NCBI GenBank assembly: GCA_041746635.1
Contig: JBGTGQ010000030.1
Location: 3,741 to 67,740 of the forward strand
Origin: CAMASH01 sp041746635
GTDB taxonomy: Bacteria; Verrucomicrobiota; Verrucomicrobiia; Chthoniobacterales; Terrimicrobiaceae
DNA length: 64,000 nt
Direction of reading: 5' to 3'
The stretch's first letter is position 1. Each line of letters opens with the position of its first letter. The notes under the pieces were generated by a model. That model was given only the letters and a program-made list of their open reading frames with translations, did no database searches and was not told the origin of the DNA. Positions 6,777 to 15,680 of this stretch are shown here, in pieces. The position numbers and the translations under genes are program-made.

Positions 6777-7823
6777 TTAGGGATTTTCCACGCTTTCACG
6801 GATCTTGCTGGCGATGCGGATAAACTCCCTAGTCACGCCGCTGGCCAGGTCGGAGGCCACCAGAGGACGACCAATGTCTCCGGATTCCCGGATCGCCATC
6901 TCAATCGGAATCTGACCCAACAGCGGAACTTGCAGTCGGCCGGCCTCGCGCTGTCCGCCCCCCGATCCGAAAATGTCGTAACGGACGCCATCGCTCGGGC
7001 ACAGAAAATAGCTCATGTTTTCCACCAGGCCGAGGACGGGAACGTTGGTTTTTTGAAACATCGTCACCGCCTTGCGAGCATCAATTAACGCAACTTCCTG
7101 CGGCGTGGTGACGATGATCACCCCGCTCAAGGCGATGGTCTGTACTATGGTAAGCTGGATGTCTCCCGTCCCCGGCGGCAAGTCGAGAATCAGATAGTCC
7201 AGCGGCGCCCAGGCCACCTGACGGAGAAACTGCTGGGTGTAGCGCGTGACCATGGGCCCGCGCAACACCGCCGGCGACCCATCGTCGAGCAGAAAACCCA
7301 TGGACATGAGTTTAATTCCTTCACGTTCGATGGGCACGATGCGGTCCTGCTCGTCGGCCATGGGCCGCTCGTTGGTGCCGAACATGAGGGCAATGCTCGG
7401 TCCGTAGAGATCGCAATCGCATAATCCCGCGGAGGCTCCGGTGGCGGCAAAGGCCAGGGCGAGATTTGACGCGACGGTGGATTTCCCCACCCCGCCCTTC
7501 CCGCTGGCCACGGCAATCACATGCTTCACCCCGTCAAGTTTTGCCGGACCGGGGAGCCCGGCGGCTTGAGCCGGGGCCTGGATGTCGATTTTGATATCCA
7601 CGCGCCCGAGGCCGGGTAAAGCAGCCAGCACGGCGTTCGCCTCGTCACGGATCTGTTTCGCCACTGCCGGCTCTGCGGTGGTGATGACCATTTGAACGGC
7701 CACGTCCCGGCCCTGAATGGTGATTTCCTTGACCAGTCCAAAGGAAACGATGTCGCGGGAAAAGCCGGGATATTTGACCTGCCGGAGCGCGTCGCGGAGA
7801 GATTGTTCGTCGAATGAAGACAT
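6777..7823 (-). CDS. mrp: Mrp/NBP35-family P-loop ATPase (Fe-S cluster carrier)
   Basis: A 348-residue protein with an N-terminal MIP18/DUF59-type domain (about 1-85) followed by a ParA-like ATPase. The deviant Walker A SGKGGVGKSTVASN (about 107-120), switch CDLYGPSIALMFG and Walker B DYLILDLPPGTGD are present. Members deliver [4Fe-4S] clusters to target enzymes in the cytosol. The C-terminal CPSD segment supplies one cysteine; the CxxC of many Mrp proteins is not obvious. The downstream side is the AT-rich spacer with the small-gene promoter; rpoN lies upstream in the same direction 42 bases away. Confidence 0.93.
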   Translation of the reverse strand: MSSFDEQSLRDALRQVKYPGFSRDIVSFGLVKEITIQGRDVAVQMVITTAEPAVAKQIRDEANAVLAALPGLGRVDIKIDIQAPAQAAGLPGPAKLDGVKHVIAVASGKGGVGKSTVASNLALAFAATGASAGLCDCDLYGPSIALMFGTNERPMADEQDRIVPIEREGIKLMSMGFLLDDGSPAVLRGPMVTRYTQQFLRQVAWAPLDYLILDLPPGTGDIQLTIVQTIALSGVIIVTTPQEVALIDARKAVTMFQKTNVPVLGLVENMSYFLCPSDGVRYDIFGSGGGQREAGRLQVPLLGQIPIEMAIRESGDIGRPLVASDLASGVTREFIRIASKIRESVENP

Positions 7824-7865
7824 GCACGCCTACTATGCGCGAGGCGGAGGCCCGGACAAGAGAAG

Positions 7866-9245
7866 TCAGAAGGATTTTCGCAAATGGCTGGGCCGGAGGC
7901 CCAGTTGCTCGCGGTATTTCGCCACGGTGCGGCGGGCGATGGGAAGACCGCGGCCCGCGAGCATGACCACGATATCCTGATCACTCAGCGGACGTTTGGT
8001 GTCCTCCGTGCGCACGATCTCCGCAATAGCCTGGCGGACACTTTCGTTGCTGACCGACTCGCCCTCCGCCGTGGTGTAGCCGGCGGTGAAAAAATACTTC
8101 AACTCAAACAGTCCGCGCGGGGTGGCCATGTATTTTCCCGAAACCGCACGGCTGACGGTGGTTTCGTGCACCCCCGCCGCCCGGGCCACCTTGCTCATGG
8201 TCATGGGCCGCAGATGTGCCGGTCCGCTGTCAAAGAACTCGCGCTGCCGGACGATGATCTCGCGGGCAATGTTCAAAAGCGTTTGCTGGCGCTGCTCGAT
8301 GCATTTGATGAAAAACCGTCCCCCGCGAATCTTGTCCCGCAAATAGTCGCGGACCTCCCGATTCGAACCCGTCTGGGAAAGCATGTCCTTGTAGCTGTCG
8401 CCCACCCGCACGGCGGGCAACTCATCGTTGTTGAGCGAGACCACGTATTCGGCCCCATCTTTTTCCACGATCACATCGGGGATGATCGTCTGCTCCTCTT
8501 CGGTAAAAAAAGGCCGCCCTGGAGTGGGTTCCAGCCGCGCAATGGCCTCCGCCGCCTTTTGCACCTCCGCCACCGGCACGCGCAATTCGCGGGCGATTTC
8601 CGGCAGCTTGCGACGGGCCAAATCCTCCAGGTAATGCCGGGCAATGCGGCTCTCCAAACCGTACTGCCGCCCGCTCCGGCGGAGCTGAATGACGAGGCAT
8701 TCCGCCAGATTCCGCGCGCACACCCCCGCGGGATCCAGCCCCTGCACCCATTCGATCACCCGCGCCACCTGGTCCGCCGCACAACCGGCCTGAAGGGCAA
8801 TCTCCTCGTCCGTCGCACGCAGATACCCGCGGTCATCAATGTTGCCGATGACCACCATGGCAATGCCCCGATCCCCCGCGCTCAAATCCAAACGACCGGC
8901 TTGCGCCAGCAAATGCTGCTGCAAGGAAAGCGACTTGGTCTGGGAGTCGAAGAAATGCTGGCGCCGTTCCGATGCCTCGGCCGTCCAGGGTTCCGCCGTG
9001 GCCCGCTGCGCGAAATACTCGTTCCACTCGTCACTCAACGGCCCGCCATCCTCAGTCCGGCTTTCTCTTTCTTCCGGGGGCACCTCACGGACTTCCTCCT
9101 CGAGCACGGGATTGACCTGCAACTCAGCGGCGACCAACTGCCGCAGCTCCATCATGGGGGCTTGCAGGATATGCAGACTCTGCTGCATCTGCGGCGAAAG
9201 CGTTTGCTGTAACGCCAGCCCCTGAATTTGCTCCATTCCCGCCAT
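7866..9245 (-). CDS. rpoN: RNA polymerase sigma-54 factor
   Basis: The 459-residue protein has the glutamine- and leucine-rich region I (LQQTLSPQMQQSLHILQAPM, residues 12-31) that contacts activators, an acidic region II, the core-binding middle, the HTH segment MSKVARAAGVHETTVSRAVSGKY and the RpoN box ARRTVAKYRE (about 437-446) which reads the -24 promoter element. Sigma-54 directs transcription at -24/-12 promoters and needs AAA+ activators; none is encoded in this window. The acidic stretch REVPPEERESRTEDGG is a normal variable region II. Confidence 0.96.
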   Translation of the reverse strand: MAGMEQIQGLALQQTLSPQMQQSLHILQAPMMELRQLVAAELQVNPVLEEEVREVPPEERESRTEDGGPLSDEWNEYFAQRATAEPWTAEASERRQHFFDSQTKSLSLQQHLLAQAGRLDLSAGDRGIAMVVIGNIDDRGYLRATDEEIALQAGCAADQVARVIEWVQGLDPAGVCARNLAECLVIQLRRSGRQYGLESRIARHYLEDLARRKLPEIARELRVPVAEVQKAAEAIARLEPTPGRPFFTEEEQTIIPDVIVEKDGAEYVVSLNNDELPAVRVGDSYKDMLSQTGSNREVRDYLRDKIRGGRFFIKCIEQRQQTLLNIAREIIVRQREFFDSGPAHLRPMTMSKVARAAGVHETTVSRAVSGKYMATPRGLFELKYFFTAGYTTAEGESVSNESVRQAIAEIVRTEDTKRPLSDQDIVVMLAGRGLPIARRTVAKYREQLGLRPSHLRKSF

Positions 9246-9354
9246 TGCTTAGGCCGGAAAGTCAGGCACTCAACCTGCTTACGCAAGCAATAATCACGCC
9301 AACTTTGCGATTAGTTTTCCCCGCAGCGCGCAGTCGATCAGGGTCGAGTCCCCA

Positions 9355-9368
9355 CGTTCGCACGAACG
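9355..9368. repeat. short palindrome in rpoN upstream spacer
   Basis: CGTTCG-CA-CGAACG is a perfect 6-bp hairpin within a 187-base gap between rpoN and the squalene synthase gene. It is followed by further GC-rich inverted words (CGGCTACG, GTCGGCGCAAGCCGGTGG), resembling a decayed REP-type element. No gene is visible in this gap. Confidence 0.4.
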
Positions 9369-9432
9369 CGGCTACGTAGTCGGCGCAAGCCGGTGGCGGC
9401 CGCAGGCGTCCCACTTTTGATCATACTTGGAT

Positions 9433-10257
9433 TCAGTAGAAAAATCCCCGCAGCAGAAGAATCCAAACCCGCTTTCTCGAAATTTTCACCCCGGCTGCGT
9501 CCGGAAATTTTTCCATCAGATCGAGGGTCTCGCGTCCCATGAGAAACGGCAGGGCACAAGCCGCCCGCAGGCGGCGAAGGGTCAGGGCCCGGAGATAAAT
9601 TTCCGCGGACCGAAGATGCTCGCGGGCCAGCGAAAGAGATCCGGCAAATTGCGCCTCCGTCACATAGACCCGCCCGAGGGCGGCATCCGCCCGCCGGTCG
9701 CGCAGGATGTTCACAAGTTGAAGGCCTTGCCCGAACCGCACGCCGAGCACCTCCATTTCCTCAACGGGACGGCGGGAAAATCCCGGCAGTTTCTTCGCGC
9801 AAATATCGGTCCAGAATTCCCCCACGCAGCCCGCCACCAAATAGGTGTAACGGTCCAATTCCTCCGGGGACAATGGCGGGGCGTGGTCACCGCCAAACCG
9901 TTCGCCGTCGAAACGCTGCCCCTCGCGAATCGTGTTCCAGACGTTCGCGATTTCCACGTGATCGGGGGACAGGGCCAGCCAGCCTTCCAGCTCGCTGCGC
10001 CGTGCCAGCAGTTCGTTTTCGGCCTCTGTCACCGCGCCGTCTGCCTCGGTGTCCGACAAACGCGCCAGCAAGTAAGCCAGCGAAATGGGTTCGCGCACCG
10101 GCGCAGGCAAAAGCCGGAGCGTGAGGTAAAACGAGCGGGAAACGCGTTTGAGCAGCAGCCAGTCAAAAGGCAGCGACGCGGGGACGATGGGACACGGGGA
10201 CACGGCGAAACCACCCCCCGAGTCTCCCCTTCCCATCGTCTCCCCGTCCCTCCTCAC
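9433..10257 (-). CDS. squalene/phytoene synthase family protein
   Basis: Trans-isoprenyl diphosphate synthase (head-to-head) family, 274 residues. The first aspartate-rich motif is LLARLSDTEAD and the second is NILRDRRADAALGRVYV (N-x-x-x-D-x-x-x-D then GR-Y), which bind diphosphate through Mg2+. Likely products are squalene or (pre)squalene/phytoene used for hopanoids or carotenoids; partner hpn or crt genes are not in the window, so the exact product is open. The GTG at 10257 overlaps the upstream DUF362 stop (GTGA), supporting coupling, but the first 25 codons are a GGGGACA-type repeat and conserved sequence begins only at SLPFDWLLLKRVSRSFY; a GTG at 10203 is an alternative. Confidence 0.85.
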   Translation of the reverse strand: MRRDGETMGRGDSGGGFAVSPCPIVPASLPFDWLLLKRVSRSFYLTLRLLPAPVREPISLAYLLARLSDTEADGAVTEAENELLARRSELEGWLALSPDHVEIANVWNTIREGQRFDGERFGGDHAPPLSPEELDRYTYLVAGCVGEFWTDICAKKLPGFSRRPVEEMEVLGVRFGQGLQLVNILRDRRADAALGRVYVTEAQFAGSLSLAREHLRSAEIYLRALTLRRLRAACALPFLMGRETLDLMEKFPDAAGVKISRKRVWILLLRGFFY

Positions 10258-11285
10258 CGGATCCCCTCCACCCCGACGCGCACCATTTCGATGCGATGCT
10301 CCAGATATTCGCCCAGCCCGAGTTGGGCCCCGGCCTCGATGTAGAGGGCCATGGGTTTGACCGACGGCATTTTGTTGGTCTTGCGCACTTCCTCAATGAG
10401 GCGGAGCGCGGTGGCATCAAGAGCCACCGGATCCTTGCCGGCGAAGAGCGCGTAGTTTTCCACCGCAAAATCCGGATTGGGAAATGGTCCGCCCGCGTAT
10501 TGGAGGATGAGGGCGTCGAGAATGGTCAGGACGACTTTTTCCCGGATGGGGGCATCCGCATAGATCTCCGCAATGTGGGAATCACCGTCCGCGGCGGATT
10601 TGGCAAAGCGCCGCCAGTTGTCCAGATTCGCCAGGGTAATGTTGACCAACGCCCCGTTGATTCCGGTGGTGTAACTGTCGGTCAGGGACGGAATATTGAT
10701 CACCTTGGTCACCTCGGTGCTCAACACTTTGGCATAATAACTCTGGCTGCTCAGTTGCTGCCCACCCGTGAGCATGTCGGAAAATTGTTGCACGGATTTT
10801 TCCCCGAATTTACGGTCGCCCCAAATGAGTTTGCCTAGGACGGGCGCGCTGACCTGGGCTTTGGAATCATAGCCCGTGGTGGCGTCCACCCAGCGGAGTT
10901 GATAACCAGCTCCTTCCTTTTTGTAACCGGCGGCAAGGAGGTCCTCGAGATTTCGATCCCACACGATGATGTTTTTTTCCGGCACGCCCGCTTCCTGCAA
11001 TCCCTCGACCACGGCCGCGACCACCTCGGGATTTGTGCCACTCACCGCCCGGCCGGAGGCGGAGACTTTAATGCCCACCTTGTCGGCGGGCGAAACCAGC
11101 GCCCGCCAGGCCTCGGCGGGCGTGCCCTTGCCGGTGACACCACAAACCAAGCTGTTCACCATGCGACGGACGATCCGGGACTGGACCTTCTGAGTCGGGG
11201 CGATGACATTGGAATCCATCGCGTAATAGACCATGCTTTTCGGCTGAGCCTGGGCGGAAAAAAGAAAGGCCAGCAGGAACGCCAC
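10254..11285 (-). CDS. exported DUF362-domain protein
   Basis: About 343 residues from a GTG at 11285; upstream in-frame codons exist, but an ATG at 11354 would overlap the divergent hemW start. It begins with a hydrophobic export signal (FLLAFLFSAQAQ, cleavage after AQA). The mature part has DUF362 features: KVGIKVSASG, GTNPEVVAAVVEGLQEAGV, IIVWDR, VINIPSLTDSYTTGINGALVN, and AGKDPVALDATALRLIEE. The family is uncharacterised; some members carry ferredoxin domains, but no CxxCxxC is present here. It ends inside the squalene synthase start codon, so the two form an operon. Periplasmic location is inferred from the signal. Confidence 0.8.
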   Translation of the reverse strand: MAFLLAFLFSAQAQPKSMVYYAMDSNVIAPTQKVQSRIVRRMVNSLVCGVTGKGTPAEAWRALVSPADKVGIKVSASGRAVSGTNPEVVAAVVEGLQEAGVPEKNIIVWDRNLEDLLAAGYKKEGAGYQLRWVDATTGYDSKAQVSAPVLGKLIWGDRKFGEKSVQQFSDMLTGGQQLSSQSYYAKVLSTEVTKVINIPSLTDSYTTGINGALVNITLANLDNWRRFAKSAADGDSHIAEIYADAPIREKVVLTILDALILQYAGGPFPNPDFAVENYALFAGKDPVALDATALRLIEEVRKTNKMPSVKPMALYIEAGAQLGLGEYLEHRIEMVRVGVEGIR

Positions 11286-11342
11286 GACGAAGCCTGCTTT
11301 CCTCCTGTGAATCTTGTAAATCTGATCTAAATTTCCTGCCGA

Positions 11343-12428
11343 ATGATTTCTCATCTCTACGCGCACATCCCGTTCTGTCCCAAGGTGTGTCCGTATTGCA
11401 GCTTTTACAAGGAGGCAAGCGACCGGAACAAAACCCAGGCGTTTCTCGACGCCATGTTGAAGGAGGCTGAAAACGCCGTGCTTCAGGTGCGGCCAGAGAC
11501 GATTTTTTTTGGCGGAGGAACCCCGACGGCGCTCTCGACCACCCAGTTGCAATCCCTCATCGGCGGACTGCGCGAGCGGATGGATTTTTCGGCCCTGCGG
11601 GAATTCACCATCGAGATGAACCCCGCCACGGTGTCCCTGGAAAAGGCCGCCGCCTTGCGCGCCCTTGGCGTCAATCGCGTAAGCATGGGCGTGCAAAGCT
11701 GGGATCCGGCCCTGTTGACAACCCTCGGCCGCGTGCACTCGGCCGATCAGGCGCGGCGCAGCTATGCCATTCTCCGCGAGGCGGGTTTTGATAATGTGAA
11801 CCTCGACCTCATGTTTGGCATCCCCGGCCAATCCCTGGCCCAGTGGCGGGAGAGTCTGAACCAAACGCTCGCCCTCCAGCCGGAACACATCTCCGCCTAC
11901 TGCCTCACCTACGAGGAGGACACGGAGTACTTTGTGCGCATGACCCGCGGCCAATACCGGCCGGATGAAACCCTCGATGCCGATCTTTTTGAAGTGACGA
12001 TGGATCTGCTCGGCGCGGCGGGTTTTGAGCAATACGAGATTTCCAACTACGCCAGGCCCGGCCGCGACTGCCGCCACAATCTCGCCTACTGGCTCGGGGC
12101 CGATTATCTCGGGCTCGGACCCAGCGCCTTCTCGACCGTGCGAGGCGAGCGGTGGAAAAACGTCAGCGACACGTCGGAATACATCCGCCGCATCGGATCT
12201 GACGCGGAGGCCGCCGACTTTCGCGAATCCCTCGATGCCGAAACGCGCAAGGTCGAGCAAATCGCCTTCTCCCTGCGCACCAACCGCGGCGTGCCCACCA
12301 GCCTCCTTCCCGTGGACAAGGCGGCCCAACTCGTGGCCGGCGGTCTCCTCCGCGAAGACGCGGCGCGCAGCTTTCTCACCCACAAGGGAAAGATGCTGGC
12401 GGATGCCGTGGCCGAGAGTGTGATTTAG
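11343..12428 (+). CDS. hemW: HemW-type radical SAM protein (coproporphyrinogen III oxidase-like)
   Basis: A 361-residue radical SAM protein. LYAHIPFCPKVCPYCSFYK (residues 4-22) has the CxxxCxxC cluster motif plus the following tyrosine/serine pattern of HemW rather than the oxygen-independent HemN oxidase, and it lacks the long HemN N-terminal extension. GGGTPTAL and MGVQSWD are SAM-binding and family blocks; EQYEISNYARPGRDCRHNLAYW is the HemW C-terminal signature. HemW proteins act as heme chaperones for respiratory enzymes. It is transcribed divergently from the DUF362 gene with almost no spacer. Confidence 0.93.
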   Translation: MISHLYAHIPFCPKVCPYCSFYKEASDRNKTQAFLDAMLKEAENAVLQVRPETIFFGGGTPTALSTTQLQSLIGGLRERMDFSALREFTIEMNPATVSLEKAAALRALGVNRVSMGVQSWDPALLTTLGRVHSADQARRSYAILREAGFDNVNLDLMFGIPGQSLAQWRESLNQTLALQPEHISAYCLTYEEDTEYFVRMTRGQYRPDETLDADLFEVTMDLLGAAGFEQYEISNYARPGRDCRHNLAYWLGADYLGLGPSAFSTVRGERWKNVSDTSEYIRRIGSDAEAADFRESLDAETRKVEQIAFSLRTNRGVPTSLLPVDKAAQLVAGGLLREDAARSFLTHKGKMLADAVAESVI

Positions 12429-12459
12429 CCCAGTGGCGCGCCGCGGGCGTTTCGAATGT

Positions 12460-13230
12460 TCAGCACCAGGTAATCCCGGCCGGCTCTCCCGCTGGGAGCA
12501 CCCCGTGCCGGCGGGCCAGGGCTTCAAACAAACGCACCGCCTGCTTTTCGTCCGGGCCGAGGTCGTAGCGGATATTTTCCGTCAGATAACGCAGAGCGAA
12601 GCGGGGATCTTTTTCGCCCGCCGCGATCTCATCCCGCGCGGCCAGCCCGGAGATCTTTGCCGCGCGCAAAACCGGCCCAATTTCCCGCGCTTCCTCCGAC
12701 AAAGCCCAGGCGGCAAAAACAAAAGGCAGCCCCGTGTGCTGTTCCCACAAGGCACCCAGGTCGTGATAGTTCAACGCCGCTCCGTGATGCTGGCGGAAAC
12801 GAATAGCCGGATCGCCAATGAGCAGGCGCGCCGCATCCGCGGGAATATCGCCGCCCTCCACGATGCCATGTCGGCCCGGATAAAATTCGTCCAGCAAGAC
12901 GCGAAGCAAAGCCGAGGAACTGCGCGAGGAGGGATCGAGATAAATCTCGCGACAATCTTGAAAATCTCCCCGGCTCGCCACGAACACGCTGAACACCTCG
13001 CCCCGGCAGGCGATGGCCACGTCGTCCACCAACCGCCCGCCCCCGGCCTGCAAAAAGGCGAACAGCGGCAGCAAGGCTACGTCCAGTTTTCCAGCATAAA
13101 ACTCCCGGGCCAGATTCGCGGGAACATCCCGAACCAAAGAATCCGCCTCCAATGAGTGGATGAGAGGTTTCGTGTTGAGATACGAAACCGCGCCGATCCG
13201 CCGATCGGCCGGAGGAACGAAGCTCATCAA
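12460..13230 (-). CDS. mqnA: MqnA, chorismate dehydratase of the futalosine menaquinone pathway
   Basis: A 256-residue periplasmic-binding-protein-fold enzyme that dehydrates chorismate to 3-enolpyruvoyl-benzoate. Family blocks: IGAVSYLNTKPLIH (residues 12-25), KLDVALLPLFAFL, SSALLRVLLDEFYP, IGDPAIRFR and PFVFAAWALSEE. It overlaps mqnE by 4 bases, so the first two steps of the pathway are translated together. No classical menF/menD-type genes are seen, consistent with the alternative route. Confidence 0.94.
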   Translation of the reverse strand: MMSFVPPADRRIGAVSYLNTKPLIHSLEADSLVRDVPANLAREFYAGKLDVALLPLFAFLQAGGGRLVDDVAIACRGEVFSVFVASRGDFQDCREIYLDPSSRSSSALLRVLLDEFYPGRHGIVEGGDIPADAARLLIGDPAIRFRQHHGAALNYHDLGALWEQHTGLPFVFAAWALSEEAREIGPVLRAAKISGLAARDEIAAGEKDPRFALRYLTENIRYDLGPDEKQAVRLFEALARRHGVLPAGEPAGITWC

Positions 13231-14366
13231 GCGGCGACGAGGCGGTTGTCCGCCGGCGTGGTGCGGGCGATCCGTTGGTAGAAACTATTGCGCTGCCCCG
13301 GCACGCGCCCCGCCTCGCGGATAGCCTTCTCCAACGCCTCCACCGTCTGCTGCTGGGGCGTCTTGGCCCCGGCCATGTGGAAGATTTTTTCCTCGATGAT
13401 GGTGCCGTGGAGGTCATCCACCCCGTAGTTCAAAGAAACCTGGGCCAGAGGCAACCCGAGGCTGATCCAATACGCCGTGATGTGGGGAATATTATCGAGG
13501 TAGATGCGGCTGATCGCGAGATTGCGCAGCTCTTCAAAGGCCGTGGCGTGGGGAATGCCCTGCAAAACCGGACGCGCGCCATCCGGCTCAAACGCGAACG
13601 GAATAAACCCGGTGAAGCCGCCCGTCTCATCCTGGATTGTCCGCAAGCGTCGCAAATGATCGATGCGGTGATGGGCCTGTTCGATATGGCCGTAGAGCAT
13701 CGTGCAAGTGCTGTGCTCGCCCATCTGGTGCCAGGTGCGATGGACTTCCGCCCACTCGTCGGCGTTTTCCTTGCCCCGGCAAATCTGATCGCGGATTTCC
13801 TGAGCGAAGATCTCGGCTCCGCCCCCGGTGATTGCGCCCAGTCCGTTTTCGCGCAGCAGTTCCAGCGTTTCCCGGATGGATAATTTGAAAACCCGCCCGG
13901 CCAGGTGGCGGATCTCCACCGCGGTGAAGGCCTTGATGGTCAGTTGTTCGTCCAGAGCCCGCAGGCTGCGCAACAAATCCAGGTACCATTCCCCCTTCAG
14001 CGTGGGATGGAGCCCGCCGACCATGTGAATTTCCGTGATACCAAGTTTGAGCGCCGCGCGCACCATCTCGACGATTTCCGGGACGGCCAATTCGAAGGCA
14101 TGTTCGTCCCGCTTCTTGGCCCCGAAGGCACAGAACTGACAGGAAAGCAGGCAGACGTTCGAGTAGTTGATGTAGCGGTTGTGGATGAATGTGGCGATGT
14201 TGCCGTTGATCCGCTCGCGAAGGATATTGGCGATGCTGCCGATGCCATTGAGGTCGCGGGTCTGGTAGAGCACGAGCCCGTCCGCATCCGAAATCCGTTC
14301 TCCCGCCTGCACTTTCTCGCAGATGGGCCGAAGTTCGGGAGCAAGCAATTCAAGATTAACCGCCAT
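13227..14366 (-). CDS. mqnE: MqnE, aminofutalosine synthase (radical SAM)
   Basis: Joins 3-enolpyruvoyl-benzoate with S-adenosylmethionine to make 6-amino-6-deoxyfutalosine. The 379-residue protein has YINYSNVCLLSCQFCAFGA with the CxxxCxxC cluster, MVGGLHP, KAFTAVEIRHLA, ITGGGAEIF, and TMLYGHIE with DETGGFTGFIPFAFEP. The MVGGLHP/FTAVEI and GHIE blocks favour MqnE over the related cyclase MqnC. Aminofutalosine then needs deamination or hydrolysis; a candidate deaminase lies at the far right of the window. Confidence 0.92.
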   Translation of the reverse strand: MAVNLELLAPELRPICEKVQAGERISDADGLVLYQTRDLNGIGSIANILRERINGNIATFIHNRYINYSNVCLLSCQFCAFGAKKRDEHAFELAVPEIVEMVRAALKLGITEIHMVGGLHPTLKGEWYLDLLRSLRALDEQLTIKAFTAVEIRHLAGRVFKLSIRETLELLRENGLGAITGGGAEIFAQEIRDQICRGKENADEWAEVHRTWHQMGEHSTCTMLYGHIEQAHHRIDHLRRLRTIQDETGGFTGFIPFAFEPDGARPVLQGIPHATAFEELRNLAISRIYLDNIPHITAYWISLGLPLAQVSLNYGVDDLHGTIIEEKIFHMAGAKTPQQQTVEALEKAIREAGRVPGQRNSFYQRIARTTPADNRLVAA

Positions 14367-14408
14367 AAAAACTCAATCTATCACAAGTTGGATGCCGTGC
14401 ACGCCAGC

Positions 14409-14960
14409 TCAACTTTTCTTCGCCAGCGACTCGACGAATTTTGCGAAGCCATCGGCTTGGGCGCGCAGCCGGGCCAGCACGTCCTCGTCCTTAAGCCGGC
14501 CTTCCGCATTGAGGTGATCATTCACCAGCGGGATGAAGACCCGTTCGGGATAAATATGGGCGTTGCGGTAGCCGAAGATGGCCTGCAATTGCTCGACGGG
14601 TCGGAGCGCACCCCACATGCCGGCGGCCAGACCAGTGAAGCAAACCGGCTTGCGCTCGAAACTCTCGGGGAACTTGAGCATGTCGATGAAGTATTTCAGG
14701 ATGCCGGGAACGCTGCCGTTGTATTCGGGCGTGACGATGTGAAGCCCGGAACTTTGCAGGACAGCATCGGAGATGGGTTTGAAGGCGGCGGGTTTATCCG
14801 CATAGCTGGAAACCGCGAAAATCTCCGGCGGCAGGGTGGCCAGATCGAGCACCTGGGCGGACTGGCCGGAGGCGCGGTAAATGGCGTCGATGTGGGCGGC
14901 GACCTTGGCGGTGTTGCTGCCGGGGCGATTGGTCCCGGCGATGATGACGATTTTGGACAT
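14409..14960 (-). CDS. NAD(P)H-dependent FMN reductase family protein
   Basis: A 183-residue flavodoxin-fold protein. The phosphate-binding loop GTNRPGSNTAKVAAHI (residues 9-24) and the second flavin contact PEYNGSVPGILKYFIDML (about 79-96) are typical of the NADPH-dependent FMN reductase/azoreductase family. It probably reduces flavin or quinone-like substrates; the physiological substrate is not evident. The regulator gene immediately upstream on the same strand (30-base gap) suggests redox-linked control, but this is inference. Confidence 0.88.
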   Translation of the reverse strand: MSKIVIIAGTNRPGSNTAKVAAHIDAIYRASGQSAQVLDLATLPPEIFAVSSYADKPAAFKPISDAVLQSSGLHIVTPEYNGSVPGILKYFIDMLKFPESFERKPVCFTGLAAGMWGALRPVEQLQAIFGYRNAHIYPERVFIPLVNDHLNAEGRLKDEDVLARLRAQADGFAKFVESLAKKS

Positions 14961-14990
14961 GTCCTGACGATGGCAGGATATTTACGCGCT

Positions 14991-15620
14991 TCAACCTACG
15001 AAATAGGCGCATTCGTAGGAACCGCCCTCCCCGCTTTGCAGGCGGCGAACACCCGCGCCGAGGATTTGCTGAAACATATCGCGCTCCATCTCGGCGGCCT
15101 TGGGCATGGCGGCAAACAGGGCTTCCATGGGATGGTGTCGTTCAATGATTCGCAAGGCGGGTTCGTTTTCCAGATCGGCCATGTGGCCCTCGCTGTCGCG
15201 GAGGCGGGCCAGCCATTTGGCGCGCTCGGCGGGAGTGTCGCCGCGTATTTTTCCGGCGTAGTTCCTCGCCTTCTCCTGAAAGTGGAGGAAGAGGATTTTT
15301 TCCGCGGCGGCGGGACCGTAGAGTTTCTTGGCCTGTTCGAGAAGCGAGAGGGCCAGCGCGTTATCCGCTTGCGGGAAAAGGTCCCTCGCCTTGTTGGTGA
15401 GTCGGTAAAGATGCTCGGGCCGCCCCACTCCGCGATTGCGCCGGAAGGTGTCGAGATAGCCGTCGCGCTCCAGGTCGATGCAGATTTGTTTCACTCCCAT
15501 GTAACTCATCTTCAAGCGGTCGGCCATCTCGCGCACGGTGAGCCCATCGGCGGAACGCTTTATCAAGTTCAGCACGGCAAGACGCTGGCTGCGGCCGATT
15601 TGGGAGAGGAGACGCTGCAT
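14991..15620 (-). CDS. winged-helix transcriptional regulator (SufR/ArsR-like)
   Basis: A 209-residue DNA-binding protein. The N-terminal winged helix (about 8-75) reads GRSQRLAVLNLIKRSADGLT, VREMADRLKMSYMGVKQ and GRPEHLYRLTNKARDLFP; the latter is shared with SufR-type regulators. SufR uses C-terminal cysteines to bind an Fe-S cluster; here only one C-terminal cysteine (ECAYFVG) remains, so cluster sensing is doubtful. The central part ALALSLLEQAKKLYG is helical. It probably controls itself and the adjacent FMN reductase. Confidence 0.75.
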   Translation of the reverse strand: MQRLLSQIGRSQRLAVLNLIKRSADGLTVREMADRLKMSYMGVKQICIDLERDGYLDTFRRNRGVGRPEHLYRLTNKARDLFPQADNALALSLLEQAKKLYGPAAAEKILFLHFQEKARNYAGKIRGDTPAERAKWLARLRDSEGHMADLENEPALRIIERHHPMEALFAAMPKAAEMERDMFQQILGAGVRRLQSGEGGSYECAYFVG

Positions 15621-15680
15621 GATTTTGGCTGACGCCGGATCATGTCCGCCCCGCCCTCAACTCACAACCTTCAACTGAAA

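Noticed and set aside
11355..12527. Extension of the DUF362 frame through and beyond hemW on the opposite strand
   Set aside because: The extension is antisense to hemW, which has clear radical SAM motifs; a signal peptide marks the real DUF362 start.
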